Shown: positions 18,607-31,198, counted from the stretch's first letter. The stretch is 64,000 nt of DNA from an uncultured Croceitalea sp. (GCA_947503285.1 CANNDD010000002.1:186001-250000); one strand, 5' to 3'. The notes: generated from the sequence alone by a model not told the origin. A program made the numbers and translations.

Positions 18607-19143
18607 ATGGAAATCGAATTTGACAACTATAGTATTGCCCCCATACATCACAAGGATGCTTGGCGCTTATGTGATTTTGTGGTCTCAAATTCAGAACGGC
18701 TAAAAGATTATTTCCCGAATACGCTAAAGGCAAACCTAACCCCAACCTTAGCCGAATTGTTTGTAGACCAAAAAGTAAAGGAATTTCAAAATAATGAGGA
18801 GTATCTTTTTACCGTAAAAGAAAATACCAATCGTACTATTATTGCCTTGATCTACTTGAAAGAGCTGCAAAAAATGCCAAAACAAGGTGAATTTGCCTAT
18901 TGTATAAGCTACCGATATGAAGGGCGGGGACTAATCACAAAGATAGTTTCCAAATTGACCAACTGGGCATTTACCGATGCGGGGCTGACCACCCTACAAA
19001 TCATCGTACATAAAGGCAATATTGCAAGTATCAAGGTAGCGGAGAAAAATAATTTCGTGCTTAAAGAAACCCTAGAAAGGGAGCATCAAGTATCGAATGG
19101 TGCTTGGGTCGATATGGAACTCTATGAACGTTATGCTTCATAA
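18607..19143 (+). CDS. GNAT-family N-acetyltransferase (RimJ/RimL-like)
   Basis: 178 residues. RimL-type GNAT fold: N-terminal APIHHKDAWRLCDFV, central GEFAYCISYRYEGRGLITKI (acetyl-CoA pyrophosphate loop, here YRYEGRGL), then TTLQIIVHKGNIASIKVAEK and a C-terminal VDMELYERY strand. Relatives acetylate N-terminal amines of ribosomal proteins or small molecules. It starts 5 bp after hemE and is part of the hem operon. A role in heme synthesis is not known; it may be a passenger. Confidence 0.88.
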   Translation: MEIEFDNYSIAPIHHKDAWRLCDFVVSNSERLKDYFPNTLKANLTPTLAELFVDQKVKEFQNNEEYLFTVKENTNRTIIALIYLKELQKMPKQGEFAYCISYRYEGRGLITKIVSKLTNWAFTDAGLTTLQIIVHKGNIASIKVAEKNNFVLKETLEREHQVSNGAWVDMELYERYAS

Positions 19144-19154
19144 TATCGTTGCGA

Positions 19155-19640
19155 ATGAATATCCTTCAAATATTAAGACGCATCGATTTTCAGGCATTCC
19201 GAAGCCTCTTGGGCCTGTGTTTAAGATATCCGCTATTACCTTATCCGACCCTTATGGCTACAAAAATATGTTTAAAGATAGCTACCCAACATTTTGGAAA
19301 AGCACATTATCAAAATACAGCAGCAAATGCTTTTCGACATGCTTACTGGAACTACCTCATTGCCAAACGATGTTCCAAATGGTCTAAAAATGAGGATAAG
19401 ATTTTATTCTGGACAAAGGCGATTACGGATTGGCATGAAAATGCCTTTAAAAATAGGGAATTGGCCAAACTCATGGATTTGCACAATAACAATATCGGAA
19501 GAACCGTATTTAGGGAAAATTCAAAGCAATCCATAGAAAAAGTCACTACGCTCCTACTTGAAATGACCAAAAATTCGGCGTTGATCAGTTCAAAAGAAAC
19601 TTTGGAGCAAAACCCAACTAACTTAGTACATCTTATCTAA
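19155..19640 (+). CDS. DUF6973-like protein
   Basis: 161 residues from ATG 19155 (a TTG two codons earlier is less likely). The segment NAFRHAYWNYLIAK, followed by AITDWHENA and MDLHNNNIGR, matches a conserved family I recall as DUF6973; conserved His, Asp and Asn residues suggest a metal or catalytic site. The first ~35 residues include a moderately hydrophobic stretch but no clear signal peptide. It sits 11 bp after the GNAT gene and 9 bp before hemF, so it is co-transcribed with the heme genes. Function unknown. Confidence 0.7.
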   Translation: MNILQILRRIDFQAFRSLLGLCLRYPLLPYPTLMATKICLKIATQHFGKAHYQNTAANAFRHAYWNYLIAKRCSKWSKNEDKILFWTKAITDWHENAFKNRELAKLMDLHNNNIGRTVFRENSKQSIEKVTTLLLEMTKNSALISSKETLEQNPTNLVHLI

Positions 19641-19649
19641 ATAGCTCAA

Positions 19650-20570
19650 ATGGATAACACCTCATCTATGAAAGATAAATTTTACAGCTACATTCAAAAC
19701 CTACAAGACACGATTACGAAAAAACTTGAAGAAGTGGATGGTATTGCAACATTTCAAGAGGATATTTGGAAACGGCCAGAGGGTGGCGGTGGTAGGACTA
19801 GGGTAATTGAAAACGGTGCGGTTTTCGAAAAAGGCGGCGTCAATATTTCTGCCGTACATGGAGAACTGCCCAAAAGCATGCAAAATTACTTTGGTGTTGC
19901 CGATGCCGATTTTTTTGCCTGTGGATTGAGCTTAGTACTGCACCCTAAAAACCCATTTGTACCTACGGTACATGCCAATTGGCGGTACTTTGAAATGTAT
20001 GACAAAGACGGAACTATTGTGGACCAATGGTTTGGTGGCGGTCAAGACCTTACACCCTATTATTTGTTTGAAGAAGACGCCAGTCATTTTCATAGGGTTT
20101 GTCAAGAAGCCTGTAACAAACATCATCATGATTTTTATGAAACCTATAAGGAAAAGTGTGATACGTATTTCTGGAATGCCCACCGTAATGAGGCCCGTGG
20201 TATCGGTGGACTATTTTTTGACTACTGTAAATCAAATAATGAAATGGATATAGAAGCTTGGTTCAACTTTGTTACCGAGATAGGCGATAGTTTTCTAAAA
20301 GGCTATGTACCCATAGTTACCAAACGAAAGGATATTCCTTATCAGCAAGAACATCGCGATTGGCAAGAAATAAGGCGTGGCCGCTATGTAGAATTCAATC
20401 TGGTACATGACAAGGGCACGTTGTTCGGTCTAAAAACCAACGGACGTATCGAAAGCATCTTGATGAGCTTGCCACCCCATGTACAATGGCGTTATGACCA
20501 TCATCCAGAAAAAGGGAGCGAAGAAGAAAAGCTCATTCAAGTTTTGAAACACCCTGTCGCATGGGTATAA
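19650..20570 (+). CDS. hemF: Oxygen-dependent coproporphyrinogen-III oxidase
   Basis: 306 residues. It oxidatively decarboxylates coproporphyrinogen III to protoporphyrinogen IX using O2, which indicates aerobic heme synthesis. Motifs: WKRPEGGGGRTRVIENGAVF, GGVNISAVHGELP, VHANWRYFEMYD, DQWFGGGQDLTPYYLFEED, EARGIGGLFFDY and RRGRYVEFNLVHDKGTLFGL. Start is either ATG 19650 or ATG 19668; homologues usually begin near the second (MKDKFYSYIQ). Confidence 0.97.
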   Translation: MDNTSSMKDKFYSYIQNLQDTITKKLEEVDGIATFQEDIWKRPEGGGGRTRVIENGAVFEKGGVNISAVHGELPKSMQNYFGVADADFFACGLSLVLHPKNPFVPTVHANWRYFEMYDKDGTIVDQWFGGGQDLTPYYLFEEDASHFHRVCQEACNKHHHDFYETYKEKCDTYFWNAHRNEARGIGGLFFDYCKSNNEMDIEAWFNFVTEIGDSFLKGYVPIVTKRKDIPYQQEHRDWQEIRRGRYVEFNLVHDKGTLFGLKTNGRIESILMSLPPHVQWRYDHHPEKGSEEEKLIQVLKHPVAWV

Positions 20571-20586
20571 TTTTTAGCTTTATACT

Positions 20587-21375
20587 ATGAAACTCCCCTT
20601 ATACCAAATTGATGCGTTTACGAAGAAGGTCTTTGGTGGAAATCCCGCTGCAGTTTGTATTCTAAATGACTGGCTGGCCACCGACTTAATGCAACGGATT
20701 GCCCAAGAGAACAATCTAGCCGAAACCGCATTTATCGTTCAAAAAAACAACACTTTCGAGTTACGTTGGTTTACGCCTGAAACTGAAGTTGACCTTTGTG
20801 GTCATGCCACGTTGGCCTCAGCCTATGTGCTTTTTAACTATCACAATCATACTGAAAAAACCATTCGGTTTTATTCGCCTAGAAGTGGAGCGTTGACTGT
20901 TGAAAAAGAATCAGAGGGATTGATGACAATGGATTTTCCATCAGATGAACTTATTGTATTACAAAACAATACAGAAATTATTGGAGCTATAGGTTTAACA
21001 CCTCAAAAGACCATTAAAGGCAAGACGGATTACCTTTTAATCTATAATTCTCAAGAAGAAATCGAAAAAATCAATCCGAATTTTCATTTGTTGGATCAAT
21101 TGGATTGTCGTGGGGTCATAGTGTCCGCCCCTGGAACTACGGTAGATTTTGTTTCGCGGTTTTTTGCACCGCAATGTGGTATTCCTGAAGACCCGGTAAC
21201 GGGTTCTGCGCACACCACTATGACCCCATATTGGTCAAAAATCTTGGGTAAAACAGTTTTATCGACCAAACAACTTTCGAAACGTGGCGGCGACTTACAA
21301 TGTGAATATTTGGGGGAACGTGTTAAAATTTCAGGTTATGCAGTGCCTTATTTGATTGGGGAGATAAACATATAA
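20587..21375 (+). CDS. PhzF-family isomerase
   Basis: 262 residues. PhzF/diaminopimelate-epimerase-like fold: LPLYQIDAFTKKVFGGNPAA, IAQENNLAETAFIV (catalytic Glu), FTPETEVDLCGHATLASAYV, and EDPVTGSAHTTMTPYW. PhzF relatives outside phenazine loci are isomerases or epimerases of unknown substrate; no other phenazine genes are present, so phenazine synthesis should not be inferred. It is the last gene of the hem operon (16 bp after hemF) and converges on the helicase gene with a 13-bp gap. Confidence 0.9.
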   Translation: MKLPLYQIDAFTKKVFGGNPAAVCILNDWLATDLMQRIAQENNLAETAFIVQKNNTFELRWFTPETEVDLCGHATLASAYVLFNYHNHTEKTIRFYSPRSGALTVEKESEGLMTMDFPSDELIVLQNNTEIIGAIGLTPQKTIKGKTDYLLIYNSQEEIEKINPNFHLLDQLDCRGVIVSAPGTTVDFVSRFFAPQCGIPEDPVTGSAHTTMTPYWSKILGKTVLSTKQLSKRGGDLQCEYLGERVKISGYAVPYLIGEINI

Positions 21376-21388
21376 CTTGATTTACTTC

Positions 21389-25129
<3,741 letters not shown>

Positions 25130-25140
25130 ATTTCAATGAT

Positions 25141-26397
25141 TTGAAAATCAAGGCCTTATATTTTATACTATTTGGTTTTTTATTGGCTGCCAAGGCACAA
25201 GAAAACCCTTTAGGTGCATTGGTTGCGACCAAGGTTGATTCGCTTATGACCTATGCCGTTCAGCAGCAAGCGTTCCCCGGCGGCCAAATTCTTGTAGCCC
25301 ATAAAAATGAGGTGGTCTTTCATAAAACCTACGGATTTCATACTTATGATAGCATTCAAGCGGTAGGTCTTACCGATAGTTATGATCTGGCTTCGGTCAC
25401 TAAAATTCTGGGTCCGTTACCGGCCTTAATGAAATTGGTGGATGAGGGGAAATTGAATTTGGATGTCCCTTTTAGTAGGTATTGGAAGCCGTGGAAGAGA
25501 CGAAAGGACAAAAAAAACCTCACCCTACGGGAAATTTTGGCGCACCAAGCCGGGTTGGTGCCCTATATTGTTTTCTTGAACAAGGCTACAAAAAAGGGTG
25601 TTCCAAAAAATCGATTTATACAATCTGAGAAGACCACTACATTTTCAAAACAGGCTTTTAATGGCCAATATGTCAATGCCAGGTTCGAACGCAAAATGTA
25701 CCGGATTATCAATAGGTCCAACGTATCACAAGATAAGGTGTACAACTATTCGGGACTGACCTTTCTCATTTTTCCAAAACTTATTGAACAGTTGACGGGA
25801 CAGCCGTATGAGCAGTATCTTGAAACCAATTTTTACAAGCCCTTGGGGTGTACGACGCTAAAGTTCAATCCAGCAAAAAAGAATTATCCCAATTCCATAG
25901 TTCCTACGGAGAAAGATACGTTTTGGCGTAAAGCATTGGTGAAGGGCTTTGTACATGATGAAAATGCCGCCTTACTAGGGGGTGTTTCGGGTAATGCTGG
26001 GCTTTTCGGTAATGCTGACGATTTGGTCAAAATGCTATTATTGTACCAAAATTTTGGTGTTTTAGATGGGAAACGCCTCTTGTCAGAAGCTACGGTTCGA
26101 GAATTTACCAAAATACAATATCCAGAAAATGACAATCGTAGGGGGCTTGGCTTTGATAAACCGTTATTGGGTAACGATACACTGACGATGCCTAAAGCAT
26201 ACCCTTCACCAAAAGCGAGTGCCAAAAGCTTTGGACATGCCGGTTTTACGGGTACTTTTGTCTGGGTCGACCCAGAAAATCAATTGGTATTCATATTTCT
26301 GTCCAATAGGGTATACCCTGATAGAAGTCATCGCAACCTATACGACCTGCGTATACGACAAGAACTTCAAGATATCTTTTACACCGCTTTGAAATAA
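25141..26397 (+). CDS. Secreted class C beta-lactamase-like serine hydrolase
   Basis: 418 residues. The signal peptide MKIKALYFILFGFLLAAKAQ begins at a TTG codon; no in-frame ATG exists between the hemB stop and this codon, so a TTG start is the best reading. PF00144 motifs: SVTK (Ser-x-x-Lys) in LASVTKILGPL, YNYSGL for the Tyr motif, and HAGFTG in place of KTG. Family members are periplasmic peptidases or esterases. It lies 11 bp after hemB and probably shares its transcript. Confidence 0.85.
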   Translation: MKIKALYFILFGFLLAAKAQENPLGALVATKVDSLMTYAVQQQAFPGGQILVAHKNEVVFHKTYGFHTYDSIQAVGLTDSYDLASVTKILGPLPALMKLVDEGKLNLDVPFSRYWKPWKRRKDKKNLTLREILAHQAGLVPYIVFLNKATKKGVPKNRFIQSEKTTTFSKQAFNGQYVNARFERKMYRIINRSNVSQDKVYNYSGLTFLIFPKLIEQLTGQPYEQYLETNFYKPLGCTTLKFNPAKKNYPNSIVPTEKDTFWRKALVKGFVHDENAALLGGVSGNAGLFGNADDLVKMLLLYQNFGVLDGKRLLSEATVREFTKIQYPENDNRRGLGFDKPLLGNDTLTMPKAYPSPKASAKSFGHAGFTGTFVWVDPENQLVFIFLSNRVYPDRSHRNLYDLRIRQELQDIFYTALK

Positions 26398-26407
26398 AAT
26401 CTTTTAC

Positions 26408-26415
26408 TAGTTTTG
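26408..26415 (+). promoter_or_regulatory. Candidate -7 element for the CNNM/CBS gene (TAGTTTTG)
   Basis: TAGTTTTG ends 38 bp before ATG 26454. A TTTG at 26388-26391 lies 16 bp upstream as a possible -33 box. It suggests the next two genes form a unit separate from hemB. Confidence 0.45.
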
Positions 26416-26453
26416 CTGCTATTGCTTACCTTAGTACCACCTAGCAACCAATT

Positions 26454-27575
26454 ATGGGCCTCCTTATATTTTACGCGATCATTTCAATTTTTTTCTCTTT
26501 TTTGTGTTCCATACTCGAAGCGGTATTGCTCAGCATCACCCCGACCTTCGTGAATGTCAAAAAGCAAGAAGGGAAATCTTATGCCAACGAATTGGAAACC
26601 CTGAAAAAAGATGTCGATAAACCACTGATTGCCATTCTTACCTTGAATACCATTGCGCATACCGTTGGGGCCATTTTAGTAGGTGTACAGGCCAAAGTTG
26701 CCTACACTGAACTCTATGGAAGCACACAACGTAGTCTTTTTGGCATTACGTTTACCGAAGATTTGATGGTAGGGGTAGTCTCAACCATTATGACCATACT
26801 TATCTTGGTCGCATCTGAAATTATCCCTAAGACGATTGGTGCGACCTACTGGAAGCAATTGGCCAATTTTACGGCAAAAGCTTTGAATGCCATGGTCTTT
26901 TTCATGAAATGGACGGGCTTGCTTTGGATATTACAATTGTTCACGAAATTAATCGGGAAAAAAGGAGGACATGGTAGTGTGTTGAGCCGTGAGGATTTCA
27001 CGGCCATGACCGATATTGCCGAAGAGGAAGGTGTTTTTCAAGAATCGGAATCGAAAGTGATTCGCAACCTGCTGTCTTTTGACGAAATTCAGGCGAAGGA
27101 TATCATGACCCCACGAACCGTGATGAAAATCGCTTCAGAGGACACCTTGATCAAAGATTTCTTTGAGGCCAATAGGCCCCTGAGATTCTCAAGGATTCCT
27201 GTTTTTCAAGAGCGGGCCGATAATATCACCGGTTTTGTTCTAAAAGACGAAATGTTGGAAGCCATCATTAATAAAAAAGGAACGGATACCCTGGGTTCGA
27301 TCAGGCGTGAAATTTTGGTCACCAATAGGATCAAGCCCATTCCAGAATTGCTGGAAAAATTCGTGGAAAAGAATGAACATGTCACTTTGGTAGTAGATGA
27401 ATATGGTTCGGTAAGTGGGCTGGTAACCATGGAGGATGTTATTGAGACCTTGCTTGGTCTTGAAATTATGGATGAAAGTGATAACGTTGAAGACCTTCAG
27501 GTCTTGGCACGTAAAAACTGGGAGGCACGCGCCAAGCGTCTGGGCCTCATCGAAGGTTCAAATGAAGTGGAATGA
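26454..27575 (+). CDS. CNNM/DUF21 membrane protein with CBS pair (HlyC/CorC family)
   Basis: 373 residues. An N-terminal DUF21/CNNM domain (~1-180) has three to four membrane segments (LLIFYAIISIFFSFLCSILE, then VVSTIMTILILVASEIIPKT with the conserved Ser-Glu-Ile-Ile-Pro-Lys). A CBS pair follows (~195-340), with MTPRTVMKIA and HVTLVVDEYGSVSGLVTMED. The usual C-terminal CorC domain is absent, so this is a short form. Family members are linked to Mg2+ or other divalent cation efflux. The stop overlaps the next gene in ATGA (27572-27575). Confidence 0.9.
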   Translation: MGLLIFYAIISIFFSFLCSILEAVLLSITPTFVNVKKQEGKSYANELETLKKDVDKPLIAILTLNTIAHTVGAILVGVQAKVAYTELYGSTQRSLFGITFTEDLMVGVVSTIMTILILVASEIIPKTIGATYWKQLANFTAKALNAMVFFMKWTGLLWILQLFTKLIGKKGGHGSVLSREDFTAMTDIAEEEGVFQESESKVIRNLLSFDEIQAKDIMTPRTVMKIASEDTLIKDFFEANRPLRFSRIPVFQERADNITGFVLKDEMLEAIINKKGTDTLGSIRREILVTNRIKPIPELLEKFVEKNEHVTLVVDEYGSVSGLVTMEDVIETLLGLEIMDESDNVEDLQVLARKNWEARAKRLGLIEGSNEVE

Positions 27576-28045
27576 TGGAAACCGCCTACCTAAAAACACC
27601 CATCGGATATGCCGAATTTCAAGGCGATATGAACGGATTGGCCTCAGTTACGGTCTTCGATGAAGAAAAACCCATCGATATCATTCCTGAGGCCTTGGAA
27701 GACGCGGTTTATCAGTTTACCGAATATTTTGAGGGAAAACGTAGAAAATTTGACTTGAAGCTAAATCCGCAAGGTACCGATTTTCAACAAAAAGTCTGGA
27801 AGGCCCTTTTAGGGATACCCTATGGAAAAACGGTTTCGTACCTAGAACTCTCCAAGAAATTAGGTGATGTAAAGGCGATTCGAGCGGTCGCTGCAGCAAA
27901 TGGTAAAAATCCGCTTTGGATCATAGTGCCGTGCCATCGGGTCATTGGCAGTAATGGTGATTTGGTAGGATACGCCGGTGGGCTATACCGTAAAAAATGG
28001 TTGTTGGCGCATGAAAGTCCTGTAAAACAGCAAACGCTTTTCTAG
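27572..28045 (+). CDS. ogt: Methylated-DNA-[protein]-cysteine S-methyltransferase
   Basis: 157 residues. It repairs O6-alkylguanine by transferring the alkyl group to its own Cys in the motif IIVPCHRVIGSNG (PCHRV). The preceding FQQKVWKALLGIPYGKTVSY and RAVAAANGKNP helices are typical of the DNA-binding domain. ATG 27572 overlaps the CNNM stop; ATG 27575 is an equal alternative. The TAG stop shares the palindrome CTAG (28042-28045) with the stop of the convergent lipoprotein gene. Confidence 0.95.
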   Translation: MMETAYLKTPIGYAEFQGDMNGLASVTVFDEEKPIDIIPEALEDAVYQFTEYFEGKRRKFDLKLNPQGTDFQQKVWKALLGIPYGKTVSYLELSKKLGDVKAIRAVAAANGKNPLWIIVPCHRVIGSNGDLVGYAGGLYRKKWLLAHESPVKQQTLF

Positions 28046-29151
28046 TCTTTAATGAAATCCGTTGGAATAAACGGTAAGATTACATTGTCAACGAGGGTAC
28101 CGGCCGTTGATATTTGCATTACCCCACCTCCCCCAAGGCCATCCGATATTGCATAACCCACGAAAAACATATTTTGTGTACTACTAAAGACCTGATTGGT
28201 CAAGGTAATCGTGAGGCCAGTCTCCTTTTCCAACTGATCGGCAATACCCACAAAGTCCACAACAAAGTTCTCTTGGGTATCTAAATCAAAGATTGCAGGT
28301 CCTGCTGCAAACAATGCAGGTTGTACAAAAGGGAGGGCATAGAACAATTTATTGTCTGAGAGCACCGCACCTTCAATTGGTCCAGGTGAAAATCCGGTAT
28401 TAAAAGAAAGATTCGAGGCACTGATAAAAGCCAACGTGTCTGCATCATAAATCTCAAGTGTAGCATTGACCCCATTTTTGATTACGGCCAAATCGCCCGA
28501 ATCTTCAATCAATATACTGATTGGGGTATCATTGAAATTAACGATAGTACCTAAGGTCTTTGTTACCGTATCATATAACGTGAGTTTATAATTACCCTGA
28601 TTATCCAAATAAGTGATATAAACTTTATTCTCAAAAAGAATAGGCTGAAATAATAAATTAACATTAAAGTCAATGGTCAAATCTTGGCTTGACAAATCTC
28701 CTAAGGAGACATCTTGAATGGCCAAGGTACGGTCTGAAGATGGAATGAAGTATCCGAAGAAAACATTGCTCAGCGTATTGATACCCCAAACTACAGAACG
28801 TCCAGGGCCATTAGCGTAAAAGTCTGGAAAGGCAGCGATAGCACCAGTATTAAGGTTCTTCTGTGCCAATGAAAAAGCACCTTGTGAAAAAGAGTAAAAT
28901 GATACAAAATCATCTACTTGCCTTAAAGTTAAATAACTAGGCAATACCCCTAGTTCTTCTGTTAAGTTGAATACTTCCCCAGAAGTCGTGGCCCCATCAT
29001 AATCATATTGGTAAACGGCGTTTGCATCTTCCCCGATAACTTGAAAGCTGGCCGCCGTTGGTTCTTCAACTTCTTCTATTGGATTATTGTCGTCAGAACA
29101 GGCAACAACGTAAAGGGTCATAAAGACCCAAAAGGTATTTTTCAATTTCAT
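28042..29151 (-). CDS. Unknown lipoprotein, probably beta-propeller
   Basis: 369 residues. Lipoprotein signal MKLKNTFWVFMTLYVVAC, then a Asp/Glu-rich linker. I do not recognise the family. The body is rich in beta-strand-like segments with repeated phrases such as LTLYDTVTKTLGTIVN, LEIYDADTLAFISAS and AIFDLDTQENFVVDF, which read as propeller blades similar to surface PQQ/YVTN-type lipoproteins. Probably on the cell surface. It is a single minus-strand gene between ogt (convergent, sharing the stop palindrome) and the divergent exonuclease. Confidence 0.6.
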   Translation of the reverse strand: MKLKNTFWVFMTLYVVACSDDNNPIEEVEEPTAASFQVIGEDANAVYQYDYDGATTSGEVFNLTEELGVLPSYLTLRQVDDFVSFYSFSQGAFSLAQKNLNTGAIAAFPDFYANGPGRSVVWGINTLSNVFFGYFIPSSDRTLAIQDVSLGDLSSQDLTIDFNVNLLFQPILFENKVYITYLDNQGNYKLTLYDTVTKTLGTIVNFNDTPISILIEDSGDLAVIKNGVNATLEIYDADTLAFISASNLSFNTGFSPGPIEGAVLSDNKLFYALPFVQPALFAAGPAIFDLDTQENFVVDFVGIADQLEKETGLTITLTNQVFSSTQNMFFVGYAISDGLGGGGVMQISTAGTLVDNVILPFIPTDFIKD

Positions 29152-29230
29152 AGCATAGCAATACGACTTTCAAGATACAATTTAATTTGTGCAAAATCCT
29201 CTAGTTCAATGCATTTTAGTATTTTACTAT

Positions 29231-29944
29231 ATGCTTTACAAATTGGACATAAAGAATATTCTGTTCTTGGATATTGAGACCGTGCCGGAGAAACCGGATT
29301 TTTCAGCACTCTCTGAAGAACAAAAACTGCTGTGGGAACAAAAATCAAAATACCAACGAAAAGACGAATTTACCCCAGAAGAATACTACGACCGGGCCGG
29401 TATTTGGGCTGAATTTGGAAAAATCATTTGTATTTCGGTAGGTTATTTTATCGAAAAAGGAAGTTCTAAAAATTTCAGGGTCACCTCTTTTTATGGGCAG
29501 GAAGTTCAACTTTTAAAAGACTTTAAAAATTTATTGCAAGAGCATTTTAATCAAGCCAAGCATTTACTCTGTGGACACAATGCGAAGGAATTTGATTTCC
29601 CTTATATCGCGCGCAGAATGTTAATCAATGGCATCAAATTACCCTACAAATTGGACTTGTTTGGTAAAAAGCCATGGGAAATTCCACACTTGGACACCAT
29701 GGAACTCTGGAAGTTTGGCGATTATAAGCATTATACCTCTTTGAAATTGATGGCCAATGTCTTGGGCATACCTTCACCAAAAGATGATATGGATGGAAGC
29801 ATGGTTCGTGATGTGTTTTATGAAGAAAATGATTTGGATAGAATTGTCACCTATTGTGAATTGGACGTTGTGACCACGGCACAGGTATTTTTACGATTAC
29901 GTGGAGAAGATTTGTTATTAAGGGAAGCAATCAAAAATTTATGA
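29231..29944 (+). CDS. DnaQ-fold 3'-5' exonuclease (PolB exonuclease-like)
   Basis: 237 residues from ATG 29231 (an upstream in-frame GTG at 29189 overlaps the divergent promoter region). The DEDDy exonuclease motifs are all present: ExoI ILFLDIETVPE (Asp, Glu), ExoII LLCGHNAKEFDFPYIARRM (Asp), ExoIII IVTYCELDVVTT (Tyr and Asp). It matches the stand-alone family related to the proofreading domain of DNA polymerase B (PF10108). A role in DNA or RNA end processing is likely. Its stop overlaps the VOC gene in ATGA (29941-29944). Confidence 0.9.
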   Translation: MLYKLDIKNILFLDIETVPEKPDFSALSEEQKLLWEQKSKYQRKDEFTPEEYYDRAGIWAEFGKIICISVGYFIEKGSSKNFRVTSFYGQEVQLLKDFKNLLQEHFNQAKHLLCGHNAKEFDFPYIARRMLINGIKLPYKLDLFGKKPWEIPHLDTMELWKFGDYKHYTSLKLMANVLGIPSPKDDMDGSMVRDVFYEENDLDRIVTYCELDVVTTAQVFLRLRGEDLLLREAIKNL

Positions 29945-30309
29945 GTCAAAATTCGAATTTTCTTGAAATGATACCCGTTCTTCCCTCACAGGATATTAAA
30001 CGGGATATTGAGTGGCATAAAAAGCATACAGGTTTTCAAGCCGTTTTTGGTGATATGATGTATGCCGGTCTTGAACGAGAAGGCCTACATATTCATTTGC
30101 AATGGCATGCCGATACCGAAGAAGACCCCTTATTGGGTGGGTCAGTGATAAAACTCTTTGTAAAAGACATACACCGTATATTCAATGAATTTGTAAAAGG
30201 GGGAACGGTAACCCAAGAAAAGTTGCGACTAGATACCGCATGGGGAACACACGAATTTGGGCTCTATGACCTCAATAACAATGCAATTTTTATTGTGCAG
30301 GATAGCTAA
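29941..30309 (+). CDS. VOC-family (glyoxalase/bleomycin-resistance fold) protein
   Basis: 122 residues. A single vicinal-oxygen-chelate domain: MIPVLPSQDIKRDIEWHKKH, FGDMMYAGLEREGLHIHLQ, VIKLFVKDIHRIFNEF and the C-terminal WGTHEFGLYDLNNNAIF. It resembles bleomycin-resistance-like proteins of this fold, but the ligand is unknown. It is translationally coupled to the exonuclease. The last 33 codons (from 30211) are repeated as a relic at 32631-32729. Confidence 0.85.
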   Translation: MSQNSNFLEMIPVLPSQDIKRDIEWHKKHTGFQAVFGDMMYAGLEREGLHIHLQWHADTEEDPLLGGSVIKLFVKDIHRIFNEFVKGGTVTQEKLRLDTAWGTHEFGLYDLNNNAIFIVQDS

Positions 30310-30350
30310 CGCTTAAAGAATTTAGTGCTTCTGACACCACAGTAATCTGC
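30211..30350. repeat. 140-bp direct repeat, left copy (VOC 3' end + subtilase 3' relic)
   Basis: Ungapped match to 32631-32770 at a constant offset of 2420 bp, with about 20 mismatches by eye (~86% identity). Homology stops abruptly at both ends. This copy contains the intact end of the VOC gene and, on the opposite strand, the last codons of a second subtilase. Confidence 0.9.
30306..30350 (-). pseudogene. Relic of a subtilase/T9SS C-terminus
   Basis: Read on the minus strand, 15 codons give ADYCGVRSTKFFKR then TAG. The intact subtilase at 32726 ends EDYSGVKSAKFFKN then TAA. The relic is the extreme C-terminus of a lost or displaced allele, convergent with and next to the VOC gene, as the intact subtilase is next to the VOC relic. 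Confidence 0.8.
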
Positions 30351-30472
30351 TGTAAATACTGGTGATGCATTTTAGTAAAACAATGTTATAAAAAGGTGCA
30401 ACCTTTGAATCGACCATACTTTATTGCTAACTTGAAGATGCGATTTGTTATTGTTTTTAATTGCCATTTTTT

Positions 30473-30811
30473 ATGAAAACAGCATTTTTAAGAAATCATT
30501 TTTTCCTAGTAGGCCTTGTTTTGATCGTGCTCACAACTACTGGTTGTGAATCGAAAATTGATTTTGAAAAGACCAAAAAGGTCAAAGAGTTAATTGCCAG
30601 CCCGATAGAGGGAGTTACCAATTACTATATTCGTTTTAATCCAAGGGGCAGTTCTACTATAATTATCACGCTGACCAATGGAGAAGAATATACGGCCTCT
30701 GATCTAAATCAAGCCCAAGCAGCGTCATTACATGCTATACTTTCTGAAAAAAATATTCAATTTGATACTGAGAATGAAGCGTTTGTTTTGAATGCTTTTT
30801 CCTATGATTAA
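30473..30811 (+). CDS. Small lipoprotein of unknown function
   Basis: 112-113 residues from ATG 30473. Lipoprotein signal with lipobox TTGC (FLVGLVLIVLTTTGC). The mature part is short, with RGSSTIIITLTNGEEYTASD and a helix DLNQAQAASLHAILSEK; no known family recognised. An earlier in-frame TTG (30461) is unlikely. It is the only plus-strand gene of the 30.35-32.63 kb island. Confidence 0.6.
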   Translation: MKTAFLRNHFFLVGLVLIVLTTTGCESKIDFEKTKKVKELIASPIEGVTNYYIRFNPRGSSTIIITLTNGEEYTASDLNQAQAASLHAILSEKNIQFDTENEAFVLNAFSYD

Positions 30812-30837
30812 TATCGATTTTGAACTTTTATTGATTC

Positions 30838-30969
30838 CTAAAATGACGTATCCGTATAGTACATTAATAGAACAACCAGCACTAAAAATATGATGCCAAT
30901 ATAAATAGCAATACTATCCTTGTTGTGCTTCCAAATCAACTTTCTTAATTTTTCATGATCGAAGCACAT
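30838..30969 (-). CDS. Possible 43-residue single-span membrane protein
   Basis: An open frame starting at ATG 30969-30967 gives MCFDHEKLRKLIWKHNK followed by a strongly hydrophobic stretch (IAIYIGIIFLVLVVLLMYY) and a short TDTSF tail, stop TAG at 30840-30838. A basic N-terminus before one membrane helix is a credible small-protein layout. It lies 28 bp downstream of the 66-residue membrane gene on the same strand. No homologue recognised. Confidence 0.45.
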   Translation of the reverse strand: MCFDHEKLRKLIWKHNKDSIAIYIGIIFLVLVVLLMYYTDTSF

Positions 30970-30997
30970 AGATTGTTTATTTGAGCTTTAACGATAG

Positions 30998-31198
30998 TTA
31001 GTTCTTAATTAAATCTCTTACAAACTGTATAACTAAATCTAAGACAACTATTCCTAAGATTACAAGCAGTATGAATATATAAACAAAAACGTCCCAAGGA
31101 CCAGAGCCGTTTAAAAGGTATAGGACGATAAAAAACAATATGCTCACAATTAGTAGAATTAGTGCCAGTCGATTTAATATTGTTTTTTGGTATTTCAC
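30998..31198 (-). CDS. Small two-span membrane protein
   Basis: 66 residues, ATG 31198. Two hydrophobic helices (ALILLIVSILFFIVLYLL and VFVYIFILLVILGIVVLDLV) joined by a short GSGPWD turn, with basic ends. Function unknown. It follows the 194-residue membrane protein by 24 bp on the minus strand, so the two are likely co-transcribed. Confidence 0.6.
   Translation of the reverse strand: MKYQKTILNRLALILLIVSILFFIVLYLLNGSGPWDVFVYIFILLVILGIVVLDLVIQFVRDLIKN

Noticed and set aside
19932-20253. Overlapping open frames within hemF on both strands
   Set aside because: hemF is unambiguous over this stretch; the others are frame shadows.
20587-21375. Phenazine biosynthesis locus
   Set aside because: Only a PhzF-like protein is present; PhzF relatives are common without phenazine genes.
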